A stretch of DNA of 64,000 nucleotides from Nonomuraea rhodomycinica (lineage in GTDB: Bacteria > Actinomycetota > Actinomycetes > Streptosporangiales > Streptosporangiaceae). Positions within the stretch are counted from its first letter, which is position 1. Each line of letters opens with the position of its first letter. The DNA is taken from positions 124,001 through 188,000 of the forward strand of contig NZ_JABWGO010000012.1 in the NCBI RefSeq assembly GCF_013363995.1, written 5' to 3'. Below, piece by piece: positions 1 to 8,618 of the stretch. The translations under genes were made by a program, and so were the position numbers. The notes below the pieces were generated by a model. That model did not search any database, was not told where the DNA came from, and saw only the letters and a list, made by a program, of their open reading frames with translations.

Positions 1-1
1 C

Positions 2-853
2 GACCCGGAGGCTGCGGTGCGCACCGCGCACGTCCTGGTGGAGGAGGGCATCGACGTCCTCGAGGTGTCGCTGAGCGGTGCCGGGGCGTTGGACGTCATC
101 GCCCGGCTCCACGCGGAGCTGGGAGCGTCGGTGACGCTGGGAGCGGGCACGGTGCTCACCGAGGCCGAGGCGGACGCTGCGCTTGAGGCCGGGGCGCGCT
201 TCGTGGTGACACCCGCGATGAGCGCCGGGGCGGCCCGCGCCCTGTCGCTGGGGGTGCCGGCACTGGTGGGGGCGCTGACGCCCACGGAGGTGTGGCACGC
301 GTGGCAGGCGGGGGCGACGGCCGTCAAGGTCTTCCCGGCCTCGCTGGGCGGGCCCGGCTACCTGTCGGCGCTGCGCGACCCGTTCCCGTCGATACCGCTG
401 ATCCCCGTGGGCGGGGTGACGGCCGAGCAGATCCGCCCGTACCTGGAGGCGGGTGCGGTGGCGGTGGGGGTCGGCTCGCCGTTGACGGGCGACGCCCCAC
501 ACGGCAGCACATCTGGGCACGCCGTTCGGCGGGACAACGCTGCGTACGGCCGCGCCACAGAGAACAGCACCTCGCACGGTGACGTCACAAAGGACGGCAC
601 CCCGAGGGAGGGCACCTCGGGGGAGGGCACCCCGAGGGACGGCACCTCGGGGGACGGCACCCGGAGGGACGGCACCTCGGGGGACGGCACGCCAAGGGAC
701 GGCACCCCAGAGGGCGGCGCTCTGAGCGAGGGCGCCCCGGGGGACGGCGTCCCTGGGGACCGCGCCTCGCACGATGGGGTCCCATGGGACGGCGTTCTGG
801 CTGCGCTCCGTACTCGCGGCCGACATTTCCGACATGAGGCGGACACACCATGA
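2..853 (+). CDS. eda: KDPG aldolase (Entner-Doudoroff), 5' end cut by window
   Basis: 2-keto-3-deoxy-6-phosphogluconate aldolase, cleaving KDPG to pyruvate and glyceraldehyde 3-phosphate in the cytoplasm. The reading frame is open from base 2 and the protein starts inside the beta1 region, so the true start lies left of the window; the first GTG at 17 is probably not the start. Visible family features are IEV-like VLEVSLSG, the GAGTVLT loop, FVVTPAMS, the Schiff-base lysine in ATAVKVFPAS and the phosphate-binding GG in IPVGG. After the barrel (about residue 160) comes an unusual hydrophilic tail of about 110 residues, much of it a five-residue tandem repeat (DGTPR/DGTSG). The stop overlaps the next start as ATGA, so the two genes are translationally coupled. 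A related 2-keto-3-deoxy sugar-acid aldolase is possible. Confidence 0.85.
   Translation, partial: DPEAAVRTAHVLVEEGIDVLEVSLSGAGALDVIARLHAELGASVTLGAGTVLTEAEADAALEAGARFVVTPAMSAGAARALSLGVPALVGALTPTEVWHAWQAGATAVKVFPASLGGPGYLSALRDPFPSIPLIPVGGVTAEQIRPYLEAGAVAVGVGSPLTGDAPHGSTSGHAVRRDNAAYGRATENSTSHGDVTKDGTPREGTSGEGTPRDGTSGDGTRRDGTSGDGTPRDGTPEGGALSEGAPGDGVPGDRASHDGVPWDGVLAALRTRGRHFRHEADTP
596..715 (+). repeat. Eight 15-bp tandem repeats inside the aldolase gene
   Basis: GGCAC recurs exactly every 15 bp from 596 to 701, alternating CCGAGGGA- and TCGGGGGA-type units, so a 30-bp higher-order period is also visible. The period is a multiple of three and keeps the aldolase frame open, adding glycine, threonine and aspartate-rich residues after the folded domain. 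This is the pattern expected of in-frame minisatellite expansion. Confidence 0.85.
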
Positions 854-2205
854 CGACCCACCCGAACGGGGAGTCACACGGCGAGAAAGCCATGCCTGCC
901 ACCGCACACCTTCACCCGGTCATGCCTGTTCCCTCGGACATGTCCAGCACGGCACCCACAGCCTCAAGCATCCCGGCGACCACAAGAATCCCGGCCACCA
1001 CCTCCCGAGCCGCGGACCTGCCCTCGACCGCACCGCCGCCCCGGGCCCTCGACCTCGTCACGCTTGGTGAGGCGATGGCGTCCCTGCATGGGGGCGGGCC
1101 GTTGCGCCTGGGAGGCAGCCTGGAGCTGTCCATGGCGGGCGCCGAGGCCAACGTGGCGATCGGCCTGGCAAGGCTCGGCCACACGGCCCGCTGGGCGGGA
1201 GTCGTGGGTGACGACGAGCTCGGCCTCCTGGTCCTGCGCACTCTTCGCGCGGAAGGCGTCGACGTCGACACCGCCAGGACGGATCCCGACCACCCGACGG
1301 GCCTGCTCGTCCAGGAACGCAGGGTGGCGACGATCACGCGCGTCCACTACTACCGCGCCGGCTCCGCGGGCTCCCGCCTCACATCCGACGACGCCACGGC
1401 TGCCCTGGCAGGCGGGGCGAGGATGCTGCACGTCACCGGCATCACCCCGGCGCTCGGCCCCGACGCCGCGTCCGCGATCGCGCACGCCGTACGGCAGGCG
1501 CGGGAGCTGGGTACGCGCGTCTGCCTCGACGTCAACCACCGGTCTCGGTTGTGGGACCGCGGTACGGCGTCACGGGCGCTGGCGGGTCTCCTGCCGTACG
1601 TGGACGTCCTGGTGGCCTCGGCGGACGAGCTGCCCCTGGTCACCGGCGGCGCCGGGCCAGCCGGTGACGGGGACGTTCCCGCGCTTCCCGCGGCCGGAAC
1701 AGGCGCCGACGAGGATGTTCCCGCGCTTTTCGCTGGCGGGACAGGCGCCGACGGGGATGTTCCCGGGCTTCTCGCGGGCGGGACAGGCGCCGACGAGGAT
1801 GTTCCCGGGCTTCTCGCGGGCGGGACAGGCGCCGACGAGGATGTTCCCGGGCTTCTCGCGGGCGGGACAGGCGTTGACAGGGACGTTGCCGCGCTTTTCG
1901 CGGCCGGGATCAGCGAGGTGGTCGTCAAACGCGGCGCGGCGGGCGCGGAGGCGTGGACGGCGGACGGCGGGCACGCCACATCGGGAGCGGTGCCGGTGCG
2001 GGCGGTGAACACGGTCGGCGCGGGCGACGCGTTCGTGGCCGGTTACCTGTCGGGGCTGCTGGACGGACTGCCGCTGGGGGAGCGGTTGCTGCGCGGGGTG
2101 ACGGTGGGGGCGTTCGCGGTGGCGTCGGATGGCGACTGGCACGGCCTGCCGAACCGCGCCGAGCTCTCCCTCCTCGCCTTGGACGAGGGCGAAACCGTCC
2201 GCTGA
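850..2205 (+). CDS. kdgK: PfkB-family sugar kinase, likely 2-keto-3-deoxygluconate kinase
   Basis: Ribokinase/PfkB-type kinase that would phosphorylate 2-keto-3-deoxygluconate to KDPG, the substrate of the coupled aldolase. The domain starts near residue 70 (LVTLGEAMASL), has the N-terminal signature (AGAEANVAIGLARLG) and the C-terminal signature NTVGAGDAFVAGYLSG, whose GAGD holds the catalytic Asp. At 451 residues it is long for the family (about 300-340): there is a roughly 60-residue Thr/Pro/Ala-rich N-terminal extension and an insert of about 80 residues made of 14-residue tandem repeats just before the ATP-site region. The ATG overlaps the aldolase TGA. Substrate is inferred from the neighbour; 2-dehydro-3-deoxygalactonate or fructose are alternatives. 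Confidence 0.85.
   Translation: MTTHPNGESHGEKAMPATAHLHPVMPVPSDMSSTAPTASSIPATTRIPATTSRAADLPSTAPPPRALDLVTLGEAMASLHGGGPLRLGGSLELSMAGAEANVAIGLARLGHTARWAGVVGDDELGLLVLRTLRAEGVDVDTARTDPDHPTGLLVQERRVATITRVHYYRAGSAGSRLTSDDATAALAGGARMLHVTGITPALGPDAASAIAHAVRQARELGTRVCLDVNHRSRLWDRGTASRALAGLLPYVDVLVASADELPLVTGGAGPAGDGDVPALPAAGTGADEDVPALFAGGTGADGDVPGLLAGGTGADEDVPGLLAGGTGADEDVPGLLAGGTGVDRDVAALFAAGISEVVVKRGAAGAEAWTADGGHATSGAVPVRAVNTVGAGDAFVAGYLSGLLDGLPLGERLLRGVTVGAFAVASDGDWHGLPNRAELSLLALDEGETVR
1654..1905 (+). repeat. 42-bp tandem repeats inside the kinase gene
   Basis: Units begin at 1696, 1738, 1780, 1822 and 1864, with a diverged copy just before 1696. Each 42-bp unit encodes 14 residues of the type GTGADEDVPGLLAG. 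The two central copies are almost identical at nucleotide level, pointing to recent expansion. The repeat lies between the substrate domain and the GAGD motif and keeps the frame. Confidence 0.9.
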
Positions 2206-2412
2206 CCCGCTGCTCACCTGTCACCTGACCCCCAGCCGCTCGCCCCCGGCGCCCGGCTCCTGACTCCCCGGCCAGTGGCCCCCCAAGCCCGTCAGCCGGC
2301 CGTCCTTGCCGGCTCGCCGGTTCCCGGAGGGCCTCCCGGCTCTCGGGCCCCGGAGGCGATGTGGGTGGAGAGGTCGGACCATCGCACCGAAGTCGGAGAG
2401 AGGTTCGGTGGC

Positions 2413-2886
2413 TCATCCGAAGGTCAACCACGCCGCTCCGAAGATGGTGGCATACAGCAGCACCCGCAGCACCCAGTGGAACGCGCGCCGATCCTGGTCC
2501 GAGATGAGCCCCGCCCGCTGGTAGCTCTGCATGAGCGCCAGCGCGCCCCACTGCAGGATCATGGCCAGCCCTCCGGCCAGGACGAACACCGCGACCCGCT
2601 CCCGTACGATCCACTCGGCCAGCTTGAGCGGTCCGGATCGCCCACCGGCGACCACGAGCGCCGCGACTTCCAGCAGGGTGAGCACCAGCATGACGGCCAG
2701 TTGGACGACCAACTGCCTCGGGATGAGGCGCGCCAGCTCCTGCCGCTCCGCCGGCGAGCGGTTCTTCGCGTGATCCTGGGCCACGCTGCGCCATGTGTCG
2801 TGCACGGCGCGGAACTCGACGACCATCGCGATGAGCACGGCCGGGATGACCTGGGCCAGTAAACCGGCGTGTGAGACAAGATCCAC
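2413..2886 (-). CDS. Four-TM hypothetical membrane protein
   Basis: No family recognised. From the GTG at 2886 the product is 157 residues with four hydrophobic segments: LLAQVIPAVLIAMVVEF, LVVQLAVMLVLTLLEVAALVV, VAVFVLAGGLAMILQWGALAL and WVLRVLLYATIFGAAWLTF. A charged cytoplasmic stretch (residues about 25-50) links the first two. An ATG at 2922 is an alternative start; neither has a strong ribosome-binding site. It points the same way as the small membrane gene at 3026 and is convergent with the kinase. Confidence 0.65.
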   Translation of the reverse strand: MDLVSHAGLLAQVIPAVLIAMVVEFRAVHDTWRSVAQDHAKNRSPAERQELARLIPRQLVVQLAVMLVLTLLEVAALVVAGGRSGPLKLAEWIVRERVAVFVLAGGLAMILQWGALALMQSYQRAGLISDQDRRAFHWVLRVLLYATIFGAAWLTFG

Positions 2887-3025
2887 AGGGCGGCATCCTA
2901 TGGCCTGAGGGTCCCCGGGCATGGGGCGTCCGTCCAATGAGAGGTGAGCGGGAGCAGGCGATCGAGGGCGCCCACCGTTCAGGGAGACCCTGCCGAGAGC
3001 GTTGCCGTTCGCTCGCCTGGGCGGG

Positions 3026-3445
3026 TCACCGGCCGCCGATGAAGTACCTGGCGGGGACGAACAGCTCGTGGCCGGTGTCGAAGACCACCCGCACGCCGGA
3101 GGTCGTCCACTCGGTCGTCTTGACCGACTCAGACTCGGCGAACGTCTCGATGTCCACCCAGTGACCGTAGGAGAGGCTCGGATCCCGGCCGACGAAGATC
3201 TGGTGCGACTCCCCGACAAAGGAGCTCCGGCGGACCAGGGCCAGCAGGTGCCTCGAACCGTCGGCGTAGGCCACCGTGGCCGGCTGGTCGCTGCGGTAGA
3301 CCGCTTCCCAGTGCGGCCACCGCGCCGCGACGGACAGCGCCACCCCCAGCGCGATGCCGAGAAGGACCAATCCGAGGGCCTTCATCCACCGGAACCGGTT
3401 CGGACGGCTCATCGGGAGTGGAGCCATGGTCAAGGGTGACGTCAT
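3026..3445 (-). CDS. Single-TM hypothetical protein
   Basis: A 139-residue protein of unknown function. The start is the ATG at 3445, which has GGAGG six bases upstream. A basic N-terminus (RPNRFRWMK) is followed by one membrane helix (LGLVLLGIALGVALSVAA) and an extracytoplasmic domain of about 95 residues rich in beta-type sequence. It is about 140 bp upstream of the four-TM gene on the same strand and could be co-transcribed with it. Confidence 0.65.
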   Translation of the reverse strand: MTSPLTMAPLPMSRPNRFRWMKALGLVLLGIALGVALSVAARWPHWEAVYRSDQPATVAYADGSRHLLALVRRSSFVGESHQIFVGRDPSLSYGHWVDIETFAESESVKTTEWTTSGVRVVFDTGHELFVPARYFIGGR

Positions 3446-4016
3446 CAACGGCCTCCAGAACGATCGACTGCATGGTTCGTCGCTCCCGGATGACGGAATG
3501 TTCGTGAACGCCGACGGTTGTCGGCCGGTTCCTCATCCTTAGAGCTCTTCGTCTTTCCGGGCCGGGCCGGCTTCAGGCGACCACGGCGACGTAAAACCTT
3601 GTCATGCCCGTGGGCGGGCCGAGCGGTCGTGGTGGGCCGGGCTCCCGCATGACGAGCCGCGCGGAAGGTCGTGACCTGCTGGAGCGACCGACCGCGGCGG
3701 CGCGACAGTGCTCACCGCGCCATCCCGGCCCGACGCCTGCACGAGGTCGTACCTCCTCACCACCGGCCGGCTCCGCCTCAGGACCGCACGCCCCCGCCGG
3801 GGGAGGCGACCATGGCGGGAGTCGCCCCCGGTAGAGGTCAGCCCGAGGCCGGCCCGGAAGGGAACCGGTCCGGAAGGGAACCGGCCTGGAAGGAACCGGT
3901 CCGGTCTGTAAGGGGCCAGGCCGAGGCCCGGCCGGAAGCACCCGCCCGTGGCGGGTCAGGTCGGGGCGGGGCTGAAGTACCCGCCCGTGAAGGGTCAGGT
4001 CGAAGCGGGGCCGGAA
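3446..4016. other. Intergenic, GC-rich degenerate repeats, no gene seen
   Basis: No convincing coding region. Bases 3850-4016 hold repeated GGAAGGGAACCGG, GGCCGGAAG and CCCGCCCGTG-type blocks, resembling in style the repeats inside the nearby aldolase and kinase genes. The left part should contain the promoter for the minus-strand gene at 3026. Confidence 0.5.
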
Positions 4017-4046
4017 GGGAACCGGCCCTGCAAGGGGCCGGTTCCC
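4017..4046 (-). terminator. Perfect 12-bp hairpin after the ABC operon
   Basis: GGGAACCGGCCC (4017-4028) and GGGCCGGTTCCC (4035-4046) are perfect inverted repeats with a six-base loop, 32 bp past the stop of the minus-strand ABC gene. There is no T tract, as is common for actinobacterial hairpin terminators. Confidence 0.6.
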
Positions 4047-4078
4047 AGGCCGGGACGGACGGGAAGCGCCCCGCGCCC

Positions 4079-5905
4079 TCAGCCCTGAGCCGCGACCGGG
4101 ACGAACCCCGTGCCCGCGCGGTAGTGCGGCGACTGGTGGCGGAAGTACGTGTTGTACACCTCGCAGTACCTCCCTCCGCGGGCCAGCAGCGTCGCGTGGT
4201 CGCCCTCCTCGACGATCCGGCCGTGGTCCAGGACGATGATCCGGTCGACGTGCTCGATCGTGGACAGCCGGTGCGCGATGACGATCGACGTACGGCCAGC
4301 CAGCACCACGTCGAGGCCCTCCTGGATCTGCGCCTCCGTGAGCGGGTCGACGCTGGCCGTGGCCTCGTCCAGCACCACGATCGCCGGGTCCTGCACCAGC
4401 AGCCGGGCCAGCGCCACGAGCTGCCGCTGCCCCATGGACAGCGCCCGCCCGTGCTCGCCCACGTCCGTGGCCAGCCCGTGGGGCAGGGCCTCGATCCAGT
4501 CGCCGCCGCCGACCGCCGTCGCGGCGGCCAGCACCTCCTCGTCGGTCGCCTCGGGCCGCGGATAGCGGATGTTGTCGGCCACCGTGCCGCTGAACAGGAA
4601 CGGCGCCTGCGGCACCGCGCCGATCTGCCTGCGGTACGCGCCGAGCTCCAACGTGCGGATGTCGTGGCCGTCGATCAGCAGGCGGCCCTCCTGGAACTCG
4701 TAGAAGCGGGTAATCAGCTTGCTCAGCGTGGACTTGCCGGCGCCCGTGTGGCCGACCAGCGCCACCGTCTCGCCCGCCTCGATGACCAGGTCGAAGTCAC
4801 GCAGCACCGGGGCGGCCGGGTCGTAGCCGAAGGTGACCCGGTCGAACTCGATGCGCCCCGCCACCCGGCCGACGTCGCGGGCGTCGCTCTGCACGACCCG
4901 CGGCGGCGCGTCGATGAGCGCGAACACCCGCTCCGACGCCGAGAGGCCCTGCTGGAACTGCGACCAGAACGCGGCGATGGACGTCAGCGGGAACCAGAAC
5001 AGCGCGACACCCTGCAGGAACAGGTACCAGTCGCCGGCCGACAGCCGCCCGCCGAGCACGGCCGTGCCGCCCAGCTGCGTCAGGGCGACCGTGGCCAGCC
5101 CCGCCACCAGGAACAGCACCGGGAAGATCGACGAGAACACGAACCCCTGTCCCAGCGTCACCTTGTAGCTCTGCTGGTTGATCGGCCGGAACTCGTCGTA
5201 GACCTGCCGCTCCTGCCGGAAGTTCTTGGCCACGGCGATGCCGCCCATGGTCTCCTGCAGGTTGGCGTTGACGCGGCTCAGCGACCGCTGCGCCCGGCGG
5301 GTGCTCGTCCGGGCGACCCGCCGGAACAGCAGCGCGATGCCCACCACGACGGGCACCACGAGCAGCGTCAGAAGCGCCAGCTCGACGCTGCGCATGAACA
5401 GCAGGACCGTCACCAGGCCCACCATGAGCACCTGGCTGATCAGGTCCATCGTCAGCGTGGAGACCGTGGCGAAGTCGTCGGTGTCGGAGGTCACCCGGCT
5501 GACGATCCGGCCCGACGGCGTCTCGTCGTAGAACGACAGGTCGCGCTGGAGCACCGCGTCGAACGCGTCCTCGCGCAGGCGCAGCACGACGTCGCCGGTG
5601 ATCCGCGAGCTCTGCCACTGGCGTACGAAGTTGAACACCCAGCCGAGCCCGCCCGCCAGCAGCAGGCCGAGCGTGAGCCGCCAGCCGGTCTCGGCGATGG
5701 TGCCGTTCTGGATCTCGTCCAGACCCCAGCTCGCCACTAGCGGCATGGCGGCCTGGCTCGCGGACCCCAGCACGATCATGACGGCGACCAGCACCATCGC
5801 CCCGAGCTTCGGCAGGAAGTACGACAGGATGCGGCGCAGCAGCTCGCGGTCGCCGTAGGTGCGGTCGTAGTCCTCGGCGTCGAGGCCGTCCATGATGAAG
5901 CCCAT
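4079..5905 (-). CDS. ABC exporter half-transporter, subunit B
   Basis: A type IV ABC exporter subunit of 608 residues: transmembrane domain about residues 25-330, then a nucleotide-binding domain with Walker A GHTGAGKST near 383, signature LSMGQRQ near 487 and Walker B VVLDEATASVD near 505. It keeps the catalytic glutamate (DEA), but the signature has Met where Gly is usual. It forms a heterodimer with the gene at 5905, with which it shares the overlap TGATG. The partner has a complementary defect, so one composite ATP site should be degenerate. Such pairs export drugs, lipids or peptides; the substrate cannot be told. Confidence 0.9.
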   Translation of the reverse strand: MGFIMDGLDAEDYDRTYGDRELLRRILSYFLPKLGAMVLVAVMIVLGSASQAAMPLVASWGLDEIQNGTIAETGWRLTLGLLLAGGLGWVFNFVRQWQSSRITGDVVLRLREDAFDAVLQRDLSFYDETPSGRIVSRVTSDTDDFATVSTLTMDLISQVLMVGLVTVLLFMRSVELALLTLLVVPVVVGIALLFRRVARTSTRRAQRSLSRVNANLQETMGGIAVAKNFRQERQVYDEFRPINQQSYKVTLGQGFVFSSIFPVLFLVAGLATVALTQLGGTAVLGGRLSAGDWYLFLQGVALFWFPLTSIAAFWSQFQQGLSASERVFALIDAPPRVVQSDARDVGRVAGRIEFDRVTFGYDPAAPVLRDFDLVIEAGETVALVGHTGAGKSTLSKLITRFYEFQEGRLLIDGHDIRTLELGAYRRQIGAVPQAPFLFSGTVADNIRYPRPEATDEEVLAAATAVGGGDWIEALPHGLATDVGEHGRALSMGQRQLVALARLLVQDPAIVVLDEATASVDPLTEAQIQEGLDVVLAGRTSIVIAHRLSTIEHVDRIIVLDHGRIVEEGDHATLLARGGRYCEVYNTYFRHQSPHYRAGTGFVPVAAQG

Positions 5906-7920
5906 CAGCGCACCCCTCCCTGCTCGCCGGCCATCGCCTGACCCGCCTCCTCCAGATCCGCGTCCAACAGATCTTCGTCCTGCGGATCCTTGTCCCGTTG
6001 ATCCGCGTCCCGTGGATCGACGTCCCGGCCGCCGGCGAGCCCCTCCCGGCCGCCGCCGGTGGCGTCCTGGTCGTCGCCGGGCGCGTGCTGGTCGCCGCCG
6101 GGCGCGTGCCGGTCGTCGGTGAGTGCGGCGCGGCCGTCGTCCAGGTCGACCTCGTCGTAGTGGGAGAAGATCCGCCGGTAGAGGCGGCTGCGGGCGATCA
6201 GTTCGTCGTGCGTGCCGTAGTCGGCCAGCTCGCCGCGTCTCAGCAGCAGCACCTTGTCGGCCCAGCGGATCTGGGACAGGCGGTGCGTGATGAGCAGCGT
6301 GGTGCGCCCCTCCTGGATGCGGCCGATCGCCTGCTGGATCCGGTCCTCGGTGGCGGAGTCGATGGCGCTCGTCGAGTCGTCCAGGACGAGGATCGCCGGG
6401 TCGGTCAGCAGCGCCCGCGCGATCGCCAGCCGCTGGCGCTGCCCGCCCGACAGCGTGACGCCCCGCTCGCCGATGACCGTGTCGTACCCGTCGGACAGCT
6501 CACCGATGAACTCGGCCGCCTGCGCGTCCTCGGCCGCCCGCACCACGGCCTCGCGGTCGGCCCGCTGGCCCAGGCTGAAGGCGATGTTCTCGGCCACCGA
6601 GCGCGAGAACAGCACGATGTCCTGCTCGATCGTGGAGATCTGGGAGCGCAGCGAGTCGAGGTCCCAGTCGCGGACGTCCACCCCGTCGATGAGGATGCGG
6701 CCCGCGGTGACGTCGTAGATGCGGGGGACGAGCTTGGTGAGCGTGCTCTTGCCGGAGCCCGTCTCGCCGACGACGGCCACGGTCTCGCCCGGCCGCACGG
6801 TGAACGACACGCCGCGCAGCGCCGGCTCGCCCTCGCCGTAGCCGAAGGTGACGTCCTCGAAGACGATCTCGCCGCCGATCGGCGCGGTGTGGCCGTCGGC
6901 GCGCTGCGCCAGCTCGCTCTCGGACGTCATGATGTCGAGGATCCGGCGCGAGGAGACGATGCCGATCTGCACCAGCGAGAACGTGAAGATCGAGATCTGG
7001 GTGGGGAAGCCGAGCATGGCCATGAGCCCCATGAACGCCACCAGATCCCCGGTGCTGATCAGCCCGGACCCGTGCAGGGCCAGGCCGTGCCACAGCGCCC
7101 CGGCCATCGCGAACGCGAACAGCAGCGTCGGCAGGTAGCGGGCCTGCACCAGGCCGTTGCGCGCGAAGGAGTCGCGGTAGCGGCGCGCGTACGACCGGAA
7201 ACGCCGCCGTTCCTGCTCCTCCTGCGCCGTCACCTTGATCACTTCGATGCCGCGCACCGCCTGGCTGAGCGCGGCGTTGAGGTCGCCGAACTCCTCCCGC
7301 ATGCGGGTCGCCACGGGGTTGAGCCGCCGCATGTAGTGCCAGAGCGCCGCCACGAACACCACGGCGAAGATCCCGGGCACGAGCAGCAGCCGCGGGTCGA
7401 CCGCCCCGATGAAGAACAGCGGCACGATGCCGGTGAGCCCGGAGTCGACGATGAGGTCGAGGCCCGGGGTGACCATGGTGGAGAGCTGCCGGATGTCGTT
7501 GGCCGCCCGCGCCATGAGGTCGCCCACCCGCTGCCGGTTGTGGAACGTCTGGCTCTTGCCCAGCAGGCTCACGTAGAGCTCGTCACGGGCGTCGCGCTCC
7601 AGCCGCTTGGCCAGCACCTCGCTCGACATCCGGGCGACCAGGTCGAACACGCCGCGCGCCAGCACGATCGCCAGCAGCGCCAGCACGATCGGCCGCAGCG
7701 CGTCCGCGGGCTCGCCCCGCTGGCCCAGCACGGCGTCGAACGCGTCGCCGGTCAGGGACGGCACGGTCGCGTTGAGCACCACCATGACCAGAGACCCGCC
7801 GAGGAAGCCGGTCAGGTGCAGGGGCTGGCGGCGCAGATGGGACCAGAGCCAGCGGACCGGGCCGCGACGGTCGTGGCGCGGGCCGGAGACGGAGAACTCC
7901 GGCGTGCTGTTGGAGGTCAC
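5905..7920 (-). CDS. ABC exporter half-transporter, subunit A
   Basis: The 671-residue partner of the previous gene. The transmembrane domain covers about residues 30-330; Walker A is GETGSGKST near 383, the signature is a canonical LSGGQRQR near 487 and Walker B is LVLDDSTSAID near 508. The residue after the Walker B Asp is Asp instead of Glu, the hallmark of the non-hydrolysing site in heterodimeric exporters. The last 75 residues are an acidic Asp/Gly-rich tail of short imperfect repeats (GGDQHAPGDDQDATGG), absent from typical relatives and in keeping with other repeat inserts nearby. The start is the GTG at 7920; GGGGAG lies about a dozen bases upstream. Confidence 0.9.
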   Translation of the reverse strand: MTSNSTPEFSVSGPRHDRRGPVRWLWSHLRRQPLHLTGFLGGSLVMVVLNATVPSLTGDAFDAVLGQRGEPADALRPIVLALLAIVLARGVFDLVARMSSEVLAKRLERDARDELYVSLLGKSQTFHNRQRVGDLMARAANDIRQLSTMVTPGLDLIVDSGLTGIVPLFFIGAVDPRLLLVPGIFAVVFVAALWHYMRRLNPVATRMREEFGDLNAALSQAVRGIEVIKVTAQEEQERRRFRSYARRYRDSFARNGLVQARYLPTLLFAFAMAGALWHGLALHGSGLISTGDLVAFMGLMAMLGFPTQISIFTFSLVQIGIVSSRRILDIMTSESELAQRADGHTAPIGGEIVFEDVTFGYGEGEPALRGVSFTVRPGETVAVVGETGSGKSTLTKLVPRIYDVTAGRILIDGVDVRDWDLDSLRSQISTIEQDIVLFSRSVAENIAFSLGQRADREAVVRAAEDAQAAEFIGELSDGYDTVIGERGVTLSGGQRQRLAIARALLTDPAILVLDDSTSAIDSATEDRIQQAIGRIQEGRTTLLITHRLSQIRWADKVLLLRRGELADYGTHDELIARSRLYRRIFSHYDEVDLDDGRAALTDDRHAPGGDQHAPGDDQDATGGGREGLAGGRDVDPRDADQRDKDPQDEDLLDADLEEAGQAMAGEQGGVR

Positions 7921-8313
7921 AGGCCAAGCTCCCCGAGGCGGCAGGCGGATGGGTATCGAACCTGTTTTCTATCACCGGGCACCGACAGATTCACACTGCA
8001 TTTCCGGCCGCCGAGCTCGGCCGTGCCCGGGGATTTGCCGCCGCTGTGCGTGGCGCCGCGCCGCTGCTTCCACCGTTGTCCCTGGCGCCGCGCCGCTGCT
8101 CCCGCCGCGCCACCACGGCCGCCCGGCAGCCCGTACGCCTGGGAGACTCCCACGAGACCCCGGCGATGGATGTCCTGCTCCTTGCAAGAGCCCGCCATGA
8201 GCCCGTACGCCCGCGAGCGACGCCGTACCCCGGCGGCGAGCCCGCCCCGTACGCCCACGGAGGACGCCGTACGGCGACCGGAGACCCCCGGAAGTAAGGG
8301 CAATAAACACGAA
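7921..8313. other. Intergenic between ABC genes and tRNA cluster
   Basis: No gene seen. It contains CGCCGCGCCGCTGC-type repeats (about 8040-8110) and GTACGCC-containing repeats (8130-8260). It should hold the promoter of the ABC operon, but I cannot place it. Confidence 0.4.
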
Positions 8314-8339
8314 CACCCCAGGTCGCATGACCTGGGGTG
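8314..8339 (-). terminator. Terminator of the tRNA cluster
   Basis: A perfect 11-bp inverted repeat, CACCCCAGGTC/GACCTGGGGTG, with loop GCAT. On the minus strand it lies just past tRNA-Val and is followed by a T-rich stretch (TTCGTGTTTATTG), as expected for an intrinsic terminator. Confidence 0.85.
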
Positions 8340-8344
8340 AGGTG

Positions 8345-8419
8345 TGGTGGACGATACTGGGATTGAACCAGTGACCTCTTCCGTGTCAGGGAAGCGCTCT
8401 CCCGCTGAGCTAATCGTCC
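8345..8419 (-). tRNA. tRNA-Val(GAC)
   Basis: Full cloverleaf on the minus strand with acceptor GGACGAT/ATCGTCC, anticodon loop CTGACAC (anticodon GAC), T loop GGTTCAATCCC and an encoded CCA end. It is the last gene of a three-tRNA cluster. Confidence 0.95.
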
Positions 8420-8426
8420 GTTGCCG

Positions 8427-8497
8427 AGGTGGAGACGGGATTTGAACCCGTGTAGACGGCTTTGCAGGCCGCTGCCTCGCCTCTCGGCCACTCCACC
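8427..8497 (-). tRNA. tRNA-Cys(GCA)
   Basis: Acceptor GGTGGAG/CTCCACC, anticodon loop CTGCAAA (anticodon GCA) and T loop GGTTCAAATCC; CCA is not encoded. It is seven bases from tRNA-Val in the same cluster. Confidence 0.95.
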
Positions 8498-8512
8498 GAG
8501 CCGGAAGCTCCG

Positions 8513-8584
8513 AGCGGAAGACGGGATTCGAACCCGCGACCCTCACCTTGGCAAGGTGATGCTCTACCACTGAGCCACTTCCGC
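8513..8584 (-). tRNA. tRNA-Gly(GCC)
   Basis: Acceptor GCGGAAG/CTTCCGC, anticodon loop TTGCCAA (anticodon GCC) and T loop GGTTCGAATCC; CCA is not encoded. It is the first gene of the cluster. Confidence 0.95.
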
Positions 8585-8618
8585 GTCGCCGCCGCTGTGT
8601 TGCGGTGACGAGAGAACT

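Noticed and set aside
2275..2862. Plus-strand frame of 195 codons after the kinase
   Set aside because: Antisense to a minus-strand gene with four clear membrane helices; Gln/His/Asp/Arg-rich composition typical of shadows.
3671..5740. Long plus-strand open frame of 689 codons opposite the ABC gene
   Set aside because: It is the high-GC antisense shadow of a gene with complete ABC motifs; the product is Arg/Gln/His/Asp-rich with no domain.
5998..8340. Plus-strand open frame of 780 codons
   Set aside because: Antisense to the second ABC gene and running on through the tRNA cluster boundary; composition is of shadow type.
8345..8419. tRNA-Val(GAC) as attR of the element
   Set aside because: Its T arm resembles that of tRNA-Val(CAC), but it differs in the acceptor (GGACGAT versus GGGCGAT), lies left of the integrase among host genes and has an encoded CCA, so it is an ordinary paralogous tRNA.
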